A DNA stretch of 64,000 bases from Auanema rhodensis. Taxonomy: Eukaryota > Nematoda > Chromadorea > Rhabditida > Rhabditidae. Position 1 is the first letter of the stretch, and every line of letters begins with the position of its first letter. The notes beneath the pieces are model-generated. The model made no database searches and was not told the origin of the DNA. It saw nothing but the letters and a program-made list of their open reading frames with translations. The translations under genes were made by a program, and so were the position numbers. The stretch spans positions 11,323,501 to 11,387,500 of the forward strand of contig OZ059896.1 of the NCBI GenBank assembly GCA_964057225.1. The letters run 5' to 3'. This document shows positions 46,212 to 59,426 of the stretch, one piece after another.

Positions 46212-49037
46212 TTAGTGTTTTTGAGGTGTGGGGTTAAGTTCATTCTTTATAACTTCATGTACCTAAAATAATTAAGATAAAGAAATAAATAAATAATATA
46301 TTACGTCATCATCTTCTTCAATATCACTTATATTACCGATTGGTTCCAATGATTTGAAATTTGACATATCTTCTTCGTCTACTTTACCCAGAATATGTGT
46401 TGAATTAAATTCGACTATAATCAACAATAATTTTATCAGATTCAAGTATTGTAAACAAACCAGGAGAATTCATTCGAGGTGATAAACCTTTTTGATTCAT
46501 AGGATTCGGCCGATCACTATTCAATGTAAAGTTGGGCGGTAAACTCACTCCTAATTCAACAATCGGAGTAATTTTAGGTTGTGTCCTGGAAAAGAACATT
46601 GTTAACATTCAACAATTTTGTGATTTTAAAAGTGCAGACGTGAAATTCAAAGTCAATAGTAGTTGAAATGATTAGTATAATTAAATATATAAATATATAA
46701 ATATACATAAATATATATTAATTAGTGGAATTAAATTTGATTATAAACAAAGAAAAAAAATTCCCATACAAAGGAGGACAGTTAATGTAGCATGCAAAAT
46801 GTGTGAGATGTTATCGGAAAGCTAGAAATTGTTTTTCTTCTTCTTCTAATTCTTCTTATTCTTCTTGAGTGTGTGAATACCCCAAATATGGAAATTGAAG
46901 GACATATATATTACTTTTATAAGAAAACCGTTTGTTACACTGATCCTTTCATTAAGTTTGCAAGCGTTATACTTCGGCTTTATGCATTATTAAATGGCTA
47001 AGCATGCAAAAAAGTACTATGTGCGGCAAAAAAAGAGAAGAAAACCCCAGAAACCCCCGTTTTCCAAATTTGAATCGTCCACTGAAGAAAGGTTGACTTG
47101 ACCTTCGACGTATACGACCTATAGTGCTTCTTCGTGAAATGTTGAACTCATCATCTAGAAATATAGTTAGGTATATGTTTGTAATAATAGTATGAGGTTA
47201 CTAGCAAAAAGATCTGGAACTGATATTTTAGGATCAACGGATACCATTTTCACTTCTTCTGTTGGCTCAGCTAATCTGAAATAATGGCAAATCTTTACTG
47301 TATTTATATAATAAAAGAATATATAATAAACTAAAATAAAAACATTCTGATAACATACGTCACAAGTTGAGCTGATCCCACTAATACCGAATCATTTCCA
47401 GTTCTTGTTGATTCTTCCGAATATACAGGGACAAATGCTTTATCCATAAATTTGTCAGGTAGTAAATGAGGGTGATGTCCACTTGTTGTATCAACTATAG
47501 CTAATCCAGTCTAAAAATAAATTAAACATTGAAATTAATAGTAATGAAAAACGTTATTACCGCCATATTTTTATCTATTAAGAAATTACATTCAAAGTCA
47601 TCATCATCTTCCCCGAGAGGATTTAATAAAGCTTCTGCTACCTGAATGTTCATATCAACATATCAATTTGGAAAAAAAGTTTAAATACCTTCATCCATCC
47701 TACAAAAAATATAAATTGTAATGAAGTCATAAAAGGAAAATAGAGATCGATCTAACAAAAAAAAAAATTTTCATAATTTGTATTCAATATAAGATTTTTC
47801 TTACCACACTTAATATATCATCACCAGGAAGTTCTGCTGTAATGATATATTGTCTAGCAATACAACAAATTAGAAAATGAACACGAACAGCCAAAAAGAC
47901 TACCTAAATATCTAATTTTTGTCTATTTAGAAGATAATAGAATTATATTGTTAACCTGAGGATATGCAATGGGAATAGGAACCCAATCATAGTTACAAAG
48001 TACGGCCAAATTTGTTCTGAATGCTCTGATTTCCTGTAATATCATATAAGAAATATTGATAATTTGAAAATAAAAACTGAATGTACATTGATAATGTTGT
48101 TAAGAGATGGAGCTGCAACTATTTTTCCGTCTTTATGTGCTGCATAACATATAGTCATAGCCCAATTCAATGGAGCCCAGTATATATTATAGCTTAAATC
48201 TATATTTTCTAATGTCTTGAGTTCATGCTCATGAAGAAAACCTTAGAATAAAGAAATAATAATAATTTGCATTCGCATGTATACAAACCGGATTTAGTTA
48301 AAGATTCCAAATTAGGGAATCGTCTTCTGACTCTCATTGATATATCCCGGAATGTTAGAACCTAAATAAAGTTGCAAAACTTAACAGAAAGAAGGGATGA
48401 AAATGTGAAATAATAAAACATTTTTGTTGATCGTTAAGATAGATTAATATAATTTTTTAGAGAAATTCTTATACTTTTAAAAATTTATATAATATTGTTT
48501 TTTTTCCTACAAATTACCTGGCTTAATACACAGTATCTAATAACTGCACGTCTTTTTAATATATCATTAGGAGAATCTCCTTCAAAAAATGCCGCAACTG
48601 TTAATGCTACACTGAAACATTTGAAATTTTTATAAATTTCTTAGATTATACGTACTTTTCAATCCATCCCATATTATTAAAAACTTGTCTCCATCGTTCC
48701 ACAACGATCGTTACAAAAAAACCTAACATGAATGTAAGAGGTATATAGTCTAATTTATTATCACAATATTTTGAAATTTTTCCAAATGTTCTGAAAAAGT
48801 ACAACGCTGTTTCAGAATTTTATAGAAATAGATGAAGAATTAAAGAACTTCAACTTACACCTTCTGATCTTCATTCATGCCAAATCGATAAATTACAAAT
48901 ATTGAATAATACATTAGAAGCCATAAGCAAAATTCATAATAAACAGATTTCCATATTGAGCCTCTCCATCTGAATAATAGTCGCATAAAGGAAAAGGCTG
49001 ACACGGATGAAACATCCAGATTGTATGAAACAGTCAT
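46212..49037 (-). CDS. Bestrophin-family anion channel
   Basis: A calcium-activated chloride-type channel of the plasma membrane, member of the large nematode best family. Fifteen exons join from 49037 to a stop at 46212-46214: 48859-49037, 48656-48790, 48518-48611, 48289-48361, 48087-48241, 47956-48033, 47805-47903, 47689-47751, 47561-47641, 47359-47510, 47202-47275, 47103-47154, 46461-46585, 46305-46414 and 46212-46262. They total exactly 507 codons. Hallmarks are the invariant [11 protein letters not shown] start, [14 protein letters not shown], the pore helix [18 protein letters not shown] and the acidic Ca-binding [16 protein letters not shown]. Conservation then gives way to a variable tail with a basic [12 protein letters not shown] patch and an acidic SDIEEDDDV near the end. 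Confidence 0.93.
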
Positions 49038-49387
49038 TTCTTAGTCATACGCTAGGTGGACACTGAAATCAAAAATAAATAAAATCATATTGAATCGTAA
49101 AGTTATAATTAGAAGATTAAGGTAACTAAAAAGAATTTATAAATCAAAAGGGAGGGTAAATGCTGAATATCATCTCAAAAAAAAGGAGAAAGTATGGAGG
49201 CAAACACACACAACGGAAGGTTGTTTTATATATTTTGTTAAAATAAAAAGAATATTGCAACAATTACAAAATGTTTTTTAATGAAATAGATTATAAATAT
49301 AGATATAAGAAATGATGATGATATGATGAGTATACGATTCTTAAATAAGAAAAATACATTATATATTATATATTATATATAATATAT

Positions 49388-49457
<70 letters not shown>

Positions 49458-52400
49458 AGAAAGAAATAATTTTTAATTATCGTCATCTGTCTGACATATT
49501 CTTGTATCAGTAAAAGTTTGAATAGAAGCAAAAGAGATGATATAAAAAAGAAAAAGACGGACACTAATATGCAAGGGAAAGTGACTATAATGGAATGGTT
49601 GGAGATCAAATGATTTTGATGAAATTAGATGATTAGATGTACTACAGGGAAGTATTAATTTACTTCATGTTATATCATTTATACTTATATGATCTATAAG
49701 TATGTATATTCACTTGAGAGAAGAAGAAAAAAAACTTATTACAAGATTTTTTGTGATATGGTATGTATTGGAAAGTGTCATGTTTTCAAACTTAACAACT
49801 TGTGTATGAAAAGCGAAATGATTGAAACTTCTAGTTCAGCATACAACTTTTACGGTATTTGCTGCTTTTAATATGTTGAACATTATGTTTGAGAACGAAG
49901 GCTGAAAATGGAATTGAGAAATGGAATGAAGGTGCATAATATTGAAAAATCAAAGTAGTATTGGAAAAAAATATAATTTCACTGTACAACATGATAGAAC
50001 TGAAATAAAACATAGGCTTATTAATATAAAAAAAGAAAATAGCCTAATAAAGCGTGAGCGAGTTTGATGATCCAATATGTGTGAATTGAGCAGATGATGA
50101 ATCAACAAAAGTCATCTAAAAATAATTGTAGCATAACATACATGATAAGCATTGTAATCCTATTCTCTTTCTTATGTTGAAAAGCTGTTTCTCATTTGCA
50201 TTTGCATACCATTATCGTTTTCTCTGTGTGTTTTTTTTTGACAAAAATGATATCAAATAGAAGACATACATTGTATGTATGTATACCATACTATAAGAGT
50301 AACAAACCCAGGCTGAACACTATGACAACACCCTGTTAAACTCAAGCTTCGAATCAAATCATATTATCAATGTGTGGAGTCATCAAACAAAAAACAAAAA
50401 TAACAACTTTTCGCATTATTTACTGAATAGTAAAAAGTAAACTATTTAAAAAGCAAGCTAAAAATACTCATCATACAGAAAAAAAACAGTAAACCTTGAA
50501 GTAAATTTCAAATATATGTGATCGAAATGAGCTATCCGAATGAAAGAGAATGGTTGTTAGAAATTCAGTTGATCTAGATAGGAAGTTCATTTGATGAAAC
50601 AATAGTTAAGAATTGAGATAAATTGTAAGAGAAATGAAGAGGTGGAGACGAGAAACTTTTTTAGAGAACAAAAAGGGAAATCTCTATAAAAGTGAGAACT
50701 GGACAATTGAACAATGATGAAAAGTTAAATAGGATGATACTGTCATCGATGGCAATAGATAATAGTAATTTTAGGAGATTACTTTTACCAATTTTAGAAA
50801 GAAACAATGATTTTTCTTCATTTTTCATTGTAACCATAATGTGAAAGACAGAAAAATTGTAAAACAAGGTAAAATATATAATGAAAATGCTAAAAACTGT
50901 ATGGCTGTATGAAATGAAAGACAGAAAGAGAGAAATGGGAAGAGAACATGTTCAGATTGCTTGTAAAGACATTTATCCAAAAAATAAATACTCTGTCAAG
51001 ATATTCAGTCTTTGAAAAATTTTGATTTTACCCTTAAGACAATAACTGTAATGTTCTTACTAAACATTACATCGACGTAAACCATTTTTACAAAAAAAAA
51101 AACAAAAATCAAACATTTTTTTTCGACGATGATTTTCATAATATCTTTAACGGATCATCCATTTAATAATATATATTGTTTCAGTGTTCGTGATGATATA
51201 TGGATTTAGATAATCTGAGAAAATAGCTATCGTAGTTTATTTTTACTCCACCTTTCTTGATGTTTACACTGTACCATTCGGATTTCTGCGGACAATCTTC
51301 GGAACAATTCTCTTATCTAGATGGCACAAACCATATACCCAAGGCCAATCGCATGCAAATCAAGGTGCCTTTCTCCATAGATTTCCCTAATTGCATACTA
51401 CTAGAGGCTGAATAGAGTGGTCAGTCCTACTCGTATACTAAACCATTCTGGTATATTATTCTACAAATATATTCATATTTTCATCTTTTCATGTTCAAAA
51501 ATTGTTACTTACAATAATATTTTTTTATTTTATTTTTATTATATTATCTATGCTGCTATATTGACTTTTACGAAATTCTTCATCTCAATGGCCTTAATCT
51601 GAGGTTGTAATCTTTGATCCGCCTCATGAAGCAGGACAACGATTTTCTATTACAGATAGAACTATCTCTTCTACGTCTTCACAACCATATATACCTTTGC
51701 TATGAGCCTTCATTGTTTATTATTTTAACTATTTTTATTGGTTATTCATCACTATTACCGTATATGTATATGTCTGTACAATAAAATTTCAAAGACAATC
51801 ATTGCCACCTGCTGAGTTTTCTCAAATTTGTCCGACATTTCATTCCATTTTCATTTTCTCATGCTCACAGTATCTTCTCCTATATTCCTTTTTCTAAATA
51901 TATATATATATATATATATATCATTAATTGATACTTTATTTCTATATTATCGTACTGTATGAAATCATGATATAAGGTTACAATTCGACAACTTTCCGGA
52001 AGTACTATGTTTTGCTCTAGTTACTGCGATGTTGTTAAAACCAAAAGATACACCCAAATCTATTCCGAATCTCATTCTTCTTTTGTCTAATATATTTGCA
52101 TTTTTGTATTGAAATTTTAAGAATAAAAATGTCTGTTCAGCTCACAAATTACAAAGTTTTTCAAACCTTCTGAATAAATCTTATTCATTTATTGATTATT
52201 TCAATAAATCATAAGTTTATGCGACTTTTCTCTTAAAATCCTATAAACTGGCAGAGAAATTCCTCGTTTAACCTTCTTTCATCTCAAACATTCTGGTGTC
52301 CTTGACTAAGCCATGAAAAGGGAACCGTTAATGATGCCGTTTTTCCATTTCTCACTATCCTACCCTTCATTTATCTATTTATAATTTCATGTTTAGGTGC

Positions 52401-52925
52401 AAATCTGAAATTTGTCGTCTTCGCCGTTATTATAACATCAGTCAATCGCTGTTAATAATCCTTAAATTTCTCTTTTTTGTCTCCAACTTTTAACATTTTA
52501 ATCAAATATTGTGCATAAAACAAGAAATGTACCTTATGAATTTATACTAACAATATGATTCATTCTTGTTATTTCATTTCCTGTATTGGACATGTTCAAT
52601 TTATCCTCTCGTTCTCTTAGAGTCGTTCACTTCTCTCGTTCTCTACTCTTTTTCTCATATGCCTCTATTCATGAGTGCTATTTGTATGTGTAGTGTCATA
52701 CAGTAGCTGTCAGGCTGGTTGCCTCGCCTCTTTTATTTCCCCCGCACAGGTTCCACCTTCCCAAACTAATTCTATTAATTGTTCTAACACAAAATTAATA
52801 ATTATTCAGTTGTACAATATGATATATAACGTATGTTTCATATACATCCATCTGTTACTCAGTAAAATTAGCTTAATCTAATAATTTGTTCATTCTCTTC
52901 ATCAATAACTTCTTTTCAGCGACGA
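49038..52925. other. Divergent intergenic region, 3.9 kb
   Basis: Holds an (AT)n run at about 49391-49455 and smaller AT runs near 51897. A GC-richer, multi-frame-open patch lies at about 51230-51420 and another protein-like stretch at 51603-51704 (see findings). Otherwise AT-rich, with no gene that could be assembled. Confidence 0.5.
49391..49455. repeat. (AT)n microsatellite
   Basis: Pure AT dinucleotide run of about 65 bp, flanked on the left by TATATTA-type imperfect repeats. Confidence 0.92.
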
Positions 52926-54360
52926 ATGTCGTCACCTAGTGATTTTGGACGAAAAGGATGTCTCACCGGAGCCATCATAATGTCTCTAATAGGCATGGGC
53001 CTCACTATAGGAGCTATTTTAACTCCAAGTTGGCAGGTTCGTTCTCTTTGTTGTTATATTCAAATTTGACCTCGAAATATCTTTCTTCATCATTGATCTT
53101 TCAACCAATCGATTTTTGTCCGCTCTATGCTTTGGATTTCATAATTAAAGTCCTTTAAGCTATTGAAAAATAATATAAACTCTAAGAATAATCTTATCTT
53201 TATGCTCGATTTATGTTTGCAGGTTGTTAATTTGCGTGAATATAATTCAATTCACGAGCATGGTCTCTGGTTAGATTGTACAAGGCATAGTAGAGATGGT
53301 AATCACATATTACAGCGGTTAGTTCGTTTGTCATTAAATTTCTGAAATTAAAACTTTATTTTGCAGGTATGTAACAGTTTCTGAGCCTCTTCATTGCGTC
53401 TATAAATTTGACTACGATAAATATTCTGGAACATCTGAACTCGAAGACGATAATAGTCCTGTTGGAGAAGTCAACCGTCATAAATTTTATGGTATTTATT
53501 GAAATATTCTTATAACCTTTTCAAACCTTTTTTTTTCAAATTCAAGCTTATAACCAATCAATAATCTTTGTTACAGGTTGGCATACTGCTACCCTAATTC
53601 TTCTTGGGTTGTCACTAATAACCTCGTTCTTGTCTGTATGTCTTGGAATATGTTCATGCTGTTATGGATCTTTGTCTCTTGTTTTTACTGCTCTTCTTCT
53701 TATAACAAGTAATTTCAAATATAAGTTGCTAAATAACAGCATAAGTTTTCAGCATTTGTTTCTTCTGTTGCTGAAGGAATATTTTTCTTCTATTCTCACA
53801 GAGCAGATAACAGATTCATTAAGGGAATTGTTGGAACTTATGAGGTAAACCGTTATCTTATTCCTCTTTCATTTTTGAAATTTTCAGCAACGTGTTGGAT
53901 TGGCTTTCTTCTTAGAAATGGCAGCTTGTTTCTGTCATTTTATTTCATTTTTAATTGCTATGTTATCAACATATTTCTCTTTCTCTGGTGGAAAAGATTT
54001 ATCTGATCACTACAGTATTCAAAGAAGCTCCAGAACAAACGTAACCAATGTTGGAAGGTTTGATTTGTATGTTTATATGAATAATCCTTTTTTTCATTTT
54101 ATAGATCAATGGAATTCGACCCAATGATGTATCCAATGCAAACTCCTCAACCAACACGATACTCCAAACAAGAAGAATATGAAAGACAGGTAGCTGAAAG
54201 TATGCCTGAATTAGGTCTTAGGTTTGTTATTATAAAGCAGAAAGCATTTTCTATATTGAAGCTGTTGAAATTGAATAATTGCTTTTATAGAGCCTCAGCA
54301 TACCCTTCAACAGACTTTGCTCCACCAAGAATTAGGAGGAAGAGCGAAACTTGTGTTTAA
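52926..54360 (+). CDS. Clc-like (claudin-like) four-TM protein with PDZ-ligand tail
   Basis: A nematode Clc-like family member, distantly claudin-like, placed in the plasma membrane. It starts at 52926 (MSSPSDFGRKG) and ends at 54358-54360, about 300 residues in eight exons. TM1 is CLTGAIIMSLIGMGLTIGAIL. The first extracellular loop has the claudin-type signature HGLWLDC followed by LHCVYKFDYDKY. TM2 is LILLGLSLITSFLSVCLGI, TM3 FTALLLITTFVSSVAEGIF, and TM4 GLAFFLEMAACFCHFISFL. The cytosolic tail is Met/Pro-rich (FDPMMYPMQTPQPTRY) and finishes RRKSETCV, whose last four residues fit a class I PDZ ligand. Claudin-like proteins of this kind in nematodes include junction components and NSY-4-type channel-associated proteins; I cannot choose between them. 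Confidence 0.85.
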
Positions 54361-55808
54361 ATAACAAGCAATCTCAGAACTGTATCATGTACCTTAATTT
54401 TAATTTTTACCTCTCAAAACCTATTCATTTCATTAATTCAAACGTATTCCGAGCCCTCTATGAAATAGAATTACTATTAGTAATATTATTATCATATTTA
54501 TGTATAGTAATATAATGCACAAACTAGTATTTGTTTGAAATTAACTGAACATTTCCAGAAAAGCTGAAGTGAAGCATTCCTTATTTCAATCTTGTTTTTG
54601 TTATGTTTTCTAACTTTTCTTTCGTGCATATTCCTTGGCTGCAGAATATCATGGGTCTCATTCTTCTCAATGGCTTTTGTCTTTGTGTTTCCTTATATAT
54701 GATATCGAAAAGGTGTTAAACTAAAAAAAAGAAATATCTCAAGTGCTTTCTAAACTGCCAATTTCCAATTTTCTCCTATTACTCATGATCACCATTCTGG
54801 CCGATTTTAGCAACCTTGAACCTGCTAGGAATGTATCCATAACATTTGAAGTATAAAGGAATAATAAAATGAGAAATATGTGTTACCTTAAATTATAATT
54901 TATATTTGATAATCAGACTAAATATGAAAATGAATGTTATATTCTTCTCACACTCTCTCAATACACACTTTCAATATTGGTCAAAACTTTCTCTTAATTT
55001 TTTTCCTTTTATGATAAATTTTTTTTTGATTTGCTGATGTTTTAGTTTAAAAGAAAAATTAATTCAAATGATTCAGGCCACAAAAGTACATTAACGTTCA
55101 TATAACGCTGCTGGATACATCGATTGAATCAGGCAGGCAAATTGCCAGACGTATAATAGATTGAGAATATAATTAGGTCAACAAGAGGAAAAGGTAGAAG
55201 ACGACGAAATAAACGTGAAATGAGAAGATACAGAGAGGAACGCTTGAACAAAAGATTTTAAACAAGGTTTTGAGGGGGGTGATCTGGAACTTTTACGGTA
55301 GTAATTGTAAAAAAAGAGTTAAGCTATACGAATATACTAGTTACTCGTTCATATATACAAATGAAAATCTATTTCGATTTGTTTTTGTTTTTTTTCATTA
55401 AATTTTATGTTATTATATATCTATTATAATATATAATTCTAATAATTAACTAGAATATTGAAACTTATAAAGATTGTTAAATCAAAATGATTATGAGTTA
55501 TTTTCATATAAAAACATAAAGTTAAATATGAATAAGATTCATATAATTTATAAAAATTATATACTGTATATGACGAAAGATTTATTTTTTAAAAATTATA
55601 AACAAACAAAATAGTTTTTTATTAATTGCCATAAAGGATATGATATTGTTGTTCAAATTTTCTTTGATTTGCTCACTTTGCTACTTCTATTTTGTCTTGA
55701 ATTGGTCTTCAACAGTATTTACATTTTCAAATATCATGTTAAGATCTTGCTCAAATGATTGTCTTAAATGTAAGTTTTAACAATTAACTTTTTACAAAAT
55801 GAATGAAT
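54361..55808. other. Convergent 3' intergenic region
   Basis: AT-rich 3' UTR and spacer between the Clc-like gene and the TIL gene. No gene is seen. A near-palindrome GGCAAATTGCC lies at about 55136-55146. Confidence 0.5.
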
Positions 55809-57265
55809 CTACCCTCGGCGAGGTAAAACATAATAAGGAGCAACATAAGATGGTTGTTGATAGTACCTAAAAACAAGTTTAGATAGAATGTTAGCCTAGA
55901 ACTTACCAATAGTTATAGCTATATGTATTAATAGCTGGGCATTTATTTACGCATTCGCCAGTTGAACGATCTCGATAATAATATCCTCTCTCTTGATCAC
56001 ATGTACATCCATCAATACAGTAATTGTGACAGAGCTAAAAGAGTTAATGAAAGTATTTCAGTTATCAAATAATGATAAGATGATGATGCAAATTACTTAC
56101 CCAATTTGTTGAATCACATGTTCTCTCACATGGTATACAAACAGCATAAATTTCTTTAGCAGGACAAACTGCAATAAGCTCGACGATTCAGTTGCAACTT
56201 TCTACATAAATATCAGTTTATACCTCTATATCTGGTAACCATTCCATAATATGGTCGATGATCTGGAATATAAGGACGCAGACTTGGTTGTGGTTCTGCT
56301 ACAACTGAAGGCTGAGAGGATATAACGGCAGGTTGGAAAGCAGGGCAATCGCTTCTATATAAAGTATAAACATTCACAAATTAAAATACATAATAAAATA
56401 GAAAATTATGAACTTACGCCTTAATACAACGATTACCATCACGGTAATAGCCAAGTTTACATTGGCACACATTCACAAGGCAGCTTTGCACACAAATCTT
56501 TAAATTCTGAATCATAAAAGATAAATAAGTAAAGTTACCGGTCTTGGATTAAAGCATGTTGGTTCACAGGGAGTTCCACAAGACACTCTTTGTTGATTAG
56601 CACCACAACCATTATAACTATTTTCTTAAAAGAATAAATTTGTTCAAAAACTTTCATCAAATTAACTTGAGGTTGTAGTTGTAGTGGTTGCTGCTGTAGT
56701 GGTAGTAGTTCTTGGTGCAGCTGTTGTCGTGCATTTTTCAAATAGACATAAAACCTTGAAATATACAATATAATTAGTAATTAGTAATTATCTAATTCAA
56801 TAAAAATTCAATATTCATACCCCAGCTACAGCATTAGCAACTCGTTGTACGGTTGAATCTGCACTCGGGCGAACGTTTCCAACTACGTTTGCTTAAAATA
56901 CAATTAAATGATCAACTTTTGACTTTGTACAACAAACATGGACATTGAGATTTAGGAACACAAACGTTTTCGCTGTTCAATAGGAAGTTCTGTTTGCAGT
57001 GGCATGTTTTTCTTGGACACCCAGGAACCTATAGCTAAGTATTAATAAAAAAAAATTAATTAATTATGAAGTGTAACCTCTTCACATGTTATATTTGGAT
57101 TCGAGCATGTTTGTTTACAATATCTAACGCAGGAATGAACTTGATTTGGACCACATTCGTCTTGCTGAGCCAACAATGGTACTACAAAGGTAAACTAAAA
57201 TTTAAATTGAGGATTTATGAAAACAATTATATTGTGCTTACTAGAAGTATTGTTCGGAATTTCAT
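55809..57265 (-). CDS. Secreted protein with three TIL (trypsin-inhibitor-like) domains
   Basis: Starts at 57265: exon 1 MKFRTILL joins FTFVVPLLAQ to form a complete signal peptide, cut before QDECG. TIL domain 1 follows (DECGPNQVHSC ... CHCKQNFLL ... CVPKSQCP). After a short linker comes a threonine-rich, mucin-like stretch (TTTAAPRTTTTTAATT). TIL domain 2 (GCGANQQRVSCG ... CQCKLGYYRDGNRCIKASDCP), a proline-rich spacer (EPQPSLRPYIPDHRP) and TIL domain 3 (VCPAKEIYAVCIPC ... ECVNKCPA) complete the protein before a Tyr/Pro-rich tail ending LPRRG; stop at 55809-55811. TIL domains are usually serine-protease inhibitors with five disulphides, so an extracellular or cuticular inhibitor is likely. 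Total about 330 residues. Confidence 0.82.
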
Positions 57266-57874
57266 TAGAATTTCAAAGAAGAATATAGAAGATAAAAATG
57301 AACTATCTTCATTTATATAGTTTGTTTAACTATGCCCCAGATCTAATTTAGCTACCTGTTTTTCTTAAGATAATTGTTTTTATATCATTTCAGCGGAAAT
57401 ATAGAAATTCGCTATCATTATACTTATATGAACGTTCGTATATATACATATGTAAAAGATGTTTTTATAAAAACTGATTGATGAAGATCTGTTATTATCT
57501 CTGTTTTTTTTTTCATATGAAAACAACAGATAAGTTTTTGATATCTTGGCCTTATTATGCAGTAATCTTGCAGATATATACATATACAATCAATTTCATA
57601 GACATCTCGGAAAGTTGAAGCAATATAATATAATAATTCTTACCTCTTGAAATCAATAATATATTTTAAAATATATAAATTATTTTATGATCTGCTTGTT
57701 TTCAATAATTATTCTTTAGCAAAATTTGATATGATTATATAATACAATGAGCTTATATTTGGGGGGGGGGGGGATTAGGAACGGTAGGCTTATGCAGTGG
57801 TTGTTATCATCAGCACACTGATAATTAGAGTTATTTCTTCAGAGCACTCGGAATCTGGTCTCGCCCTTTCTAGC
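57266..57874. other. Divergent promoter region
   Basis: About 600 bp between divergent secreted-protein genes. It contains a run of 13 G at 57761-57773. A TTTCTAG acceptor directly before the ATG at 57875 may be a trans-splice site. No gene is seen. Confidence 0.5.
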
Positions 57875-59048
57875 ATGGCCCTATTTTTTCTAAAATTTCT
57901 ATTTTTTCTCGGTTTGTTAATGATATCCTTGAATATGACATAATCTTATTTAGGTTCAATTAATGCTATACCATTCGATGATATCATTATACCAGCCCAA
58001 TACATTAACATGAATGAAGGAAGCAGTCAATGTGATTCGAAAATTCTAAACAGTTGTCAAGTGATATCCCGATCATATCCATGAATCTTTTTTCTTTATC
58101 ATTACAGGATAAATTTTCTTCTGATATCAATAGTACCAGTGATATATGGAATAATCCCGTGAATTTTAACACTGCTCTACAAACTATATATTTGAAAGTA
58201 TGTTCAAACAATATAAGATTTTAATTATTTATTTATTTAGGGAATTTCTGGCTTATTAGAAGTATGTAAAGCTAGGCAACATTTTCAACAATGTCTTGGT
58301 CTGCAGTATGATGCTTGCATGAATGTTGTATGTTATTTTTTATAAAATCTTTTGAAATTGCTGTAAACTTTCAATTTAGCAATTCTTAATGGGTTTTGGT
58401 CTAACTCTACAGAATGCTGATTACTATTTGCAAACCTTCCGTGAAATGGAATTTGATTGTGATGGAGGATTTTTACGTAATACTGACCAAAGTTCAACAT
58501 TTCTGAACTAAAAACTTAAGAAATATCACAAAACGAGCAATGTATTGGAACTACTTGGATCTTCAGTCGAGAAAACTTCAACGATTGTTTGAACGATTTT
58601 AATTCAGAAGTAGCAAAGGTGAATTAGGATATTATTTATCAAGATTCTAGCTAATAACGTTTCTTTGTTTTTATAAATTGTTATTTTCCTTTTAAGGATC
58701 CTTCTAAAATCTGCGTTGCGTCATCTAAACTACAGAAGTGCGGAGAAACTCTTTTCAAGCATTGTGGTCCAGAAGTAAGTAATCCATAAATACATTCTAC
58801 TAATACATATCTTTAGGCTTCATGGTGGCAATGTGAGAGAATACGTATTGGAATGAATTTGAAAGAATTCTGTGCTGAAAATGTATGTCAAGTTAGCTCT
58901 ACCAAACAACTAGCATCACAAGAAAGAAGAAAAAGTATATTCCATCGAAGAACAGGTAAGAATTAAAGTAAAAGAACTTTATAACTTATAGTTATTTTCA
59001 GCTAGAAGTGAAATATTGAAGAATATAGCTAAACGGAAACATTTATAA
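57875..59048 (+). CDS. Cysteine-rich secreted protein, tandem copy 1
   Basis: Signal peptide MALFFLKFLFFLGSINA is split by an intron at 57912-57954. The mature protein (about 280 residues) has a repeating cysteine layout: CDSKILNSCQ, then CKARQHFQQCLGLQYDACMN, FDCDGGF, EQCIGTTW, a paired CGETLFKHCG block and a final CAENVCQ. It ends in a basic, helical tail (KNIAKRKHL). This is the first of three genes in a row with the same C-x6-CQ, C-x7-CLG and CxxGF signposts. It resembles nematode DUF19/CPG4-like secreted domains in cysteine rhythm, but I cannot confirm the family without a profile search. Confidence 0.75.
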
Positions 59049-59426
59049 AAGTTTTTTTTTCAAATCAGAAAGACAATAAAATATTTAATATTATTATAAT
59101 ACACATATAATATACATTCACTCACTAATATTTATCATTAACTCTGAATTAGAAATAGTCTGAATTGAAATTTTAACAATATTAAAAAATATTGAATTGA
59201 TTTAATTTCATCTATTGAAAAATGATATCATGTTCTCATTAAAAATTATTTTATGAGCATTTGATAAGAATAATTAGAAACATGATAAAGACAATCACTA
59301 AGACAGCGCCTTATTAAAATCGACATTTGTTTCACATATATACATATAATATTGTTTTTACCAACAATATTTCACAAAACGTTATATAAAAAATTTAAAA
59401 TTAGTTTTCAAGGATATTCATCACTT

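Noticed and set aside
57380-57589. Minus-strand ORF as first exon of the TIL gene
   Set aside because: It has no signal peptide and no usable donor. The exon at 57265 gives a complete signal peptide in the correct phase.
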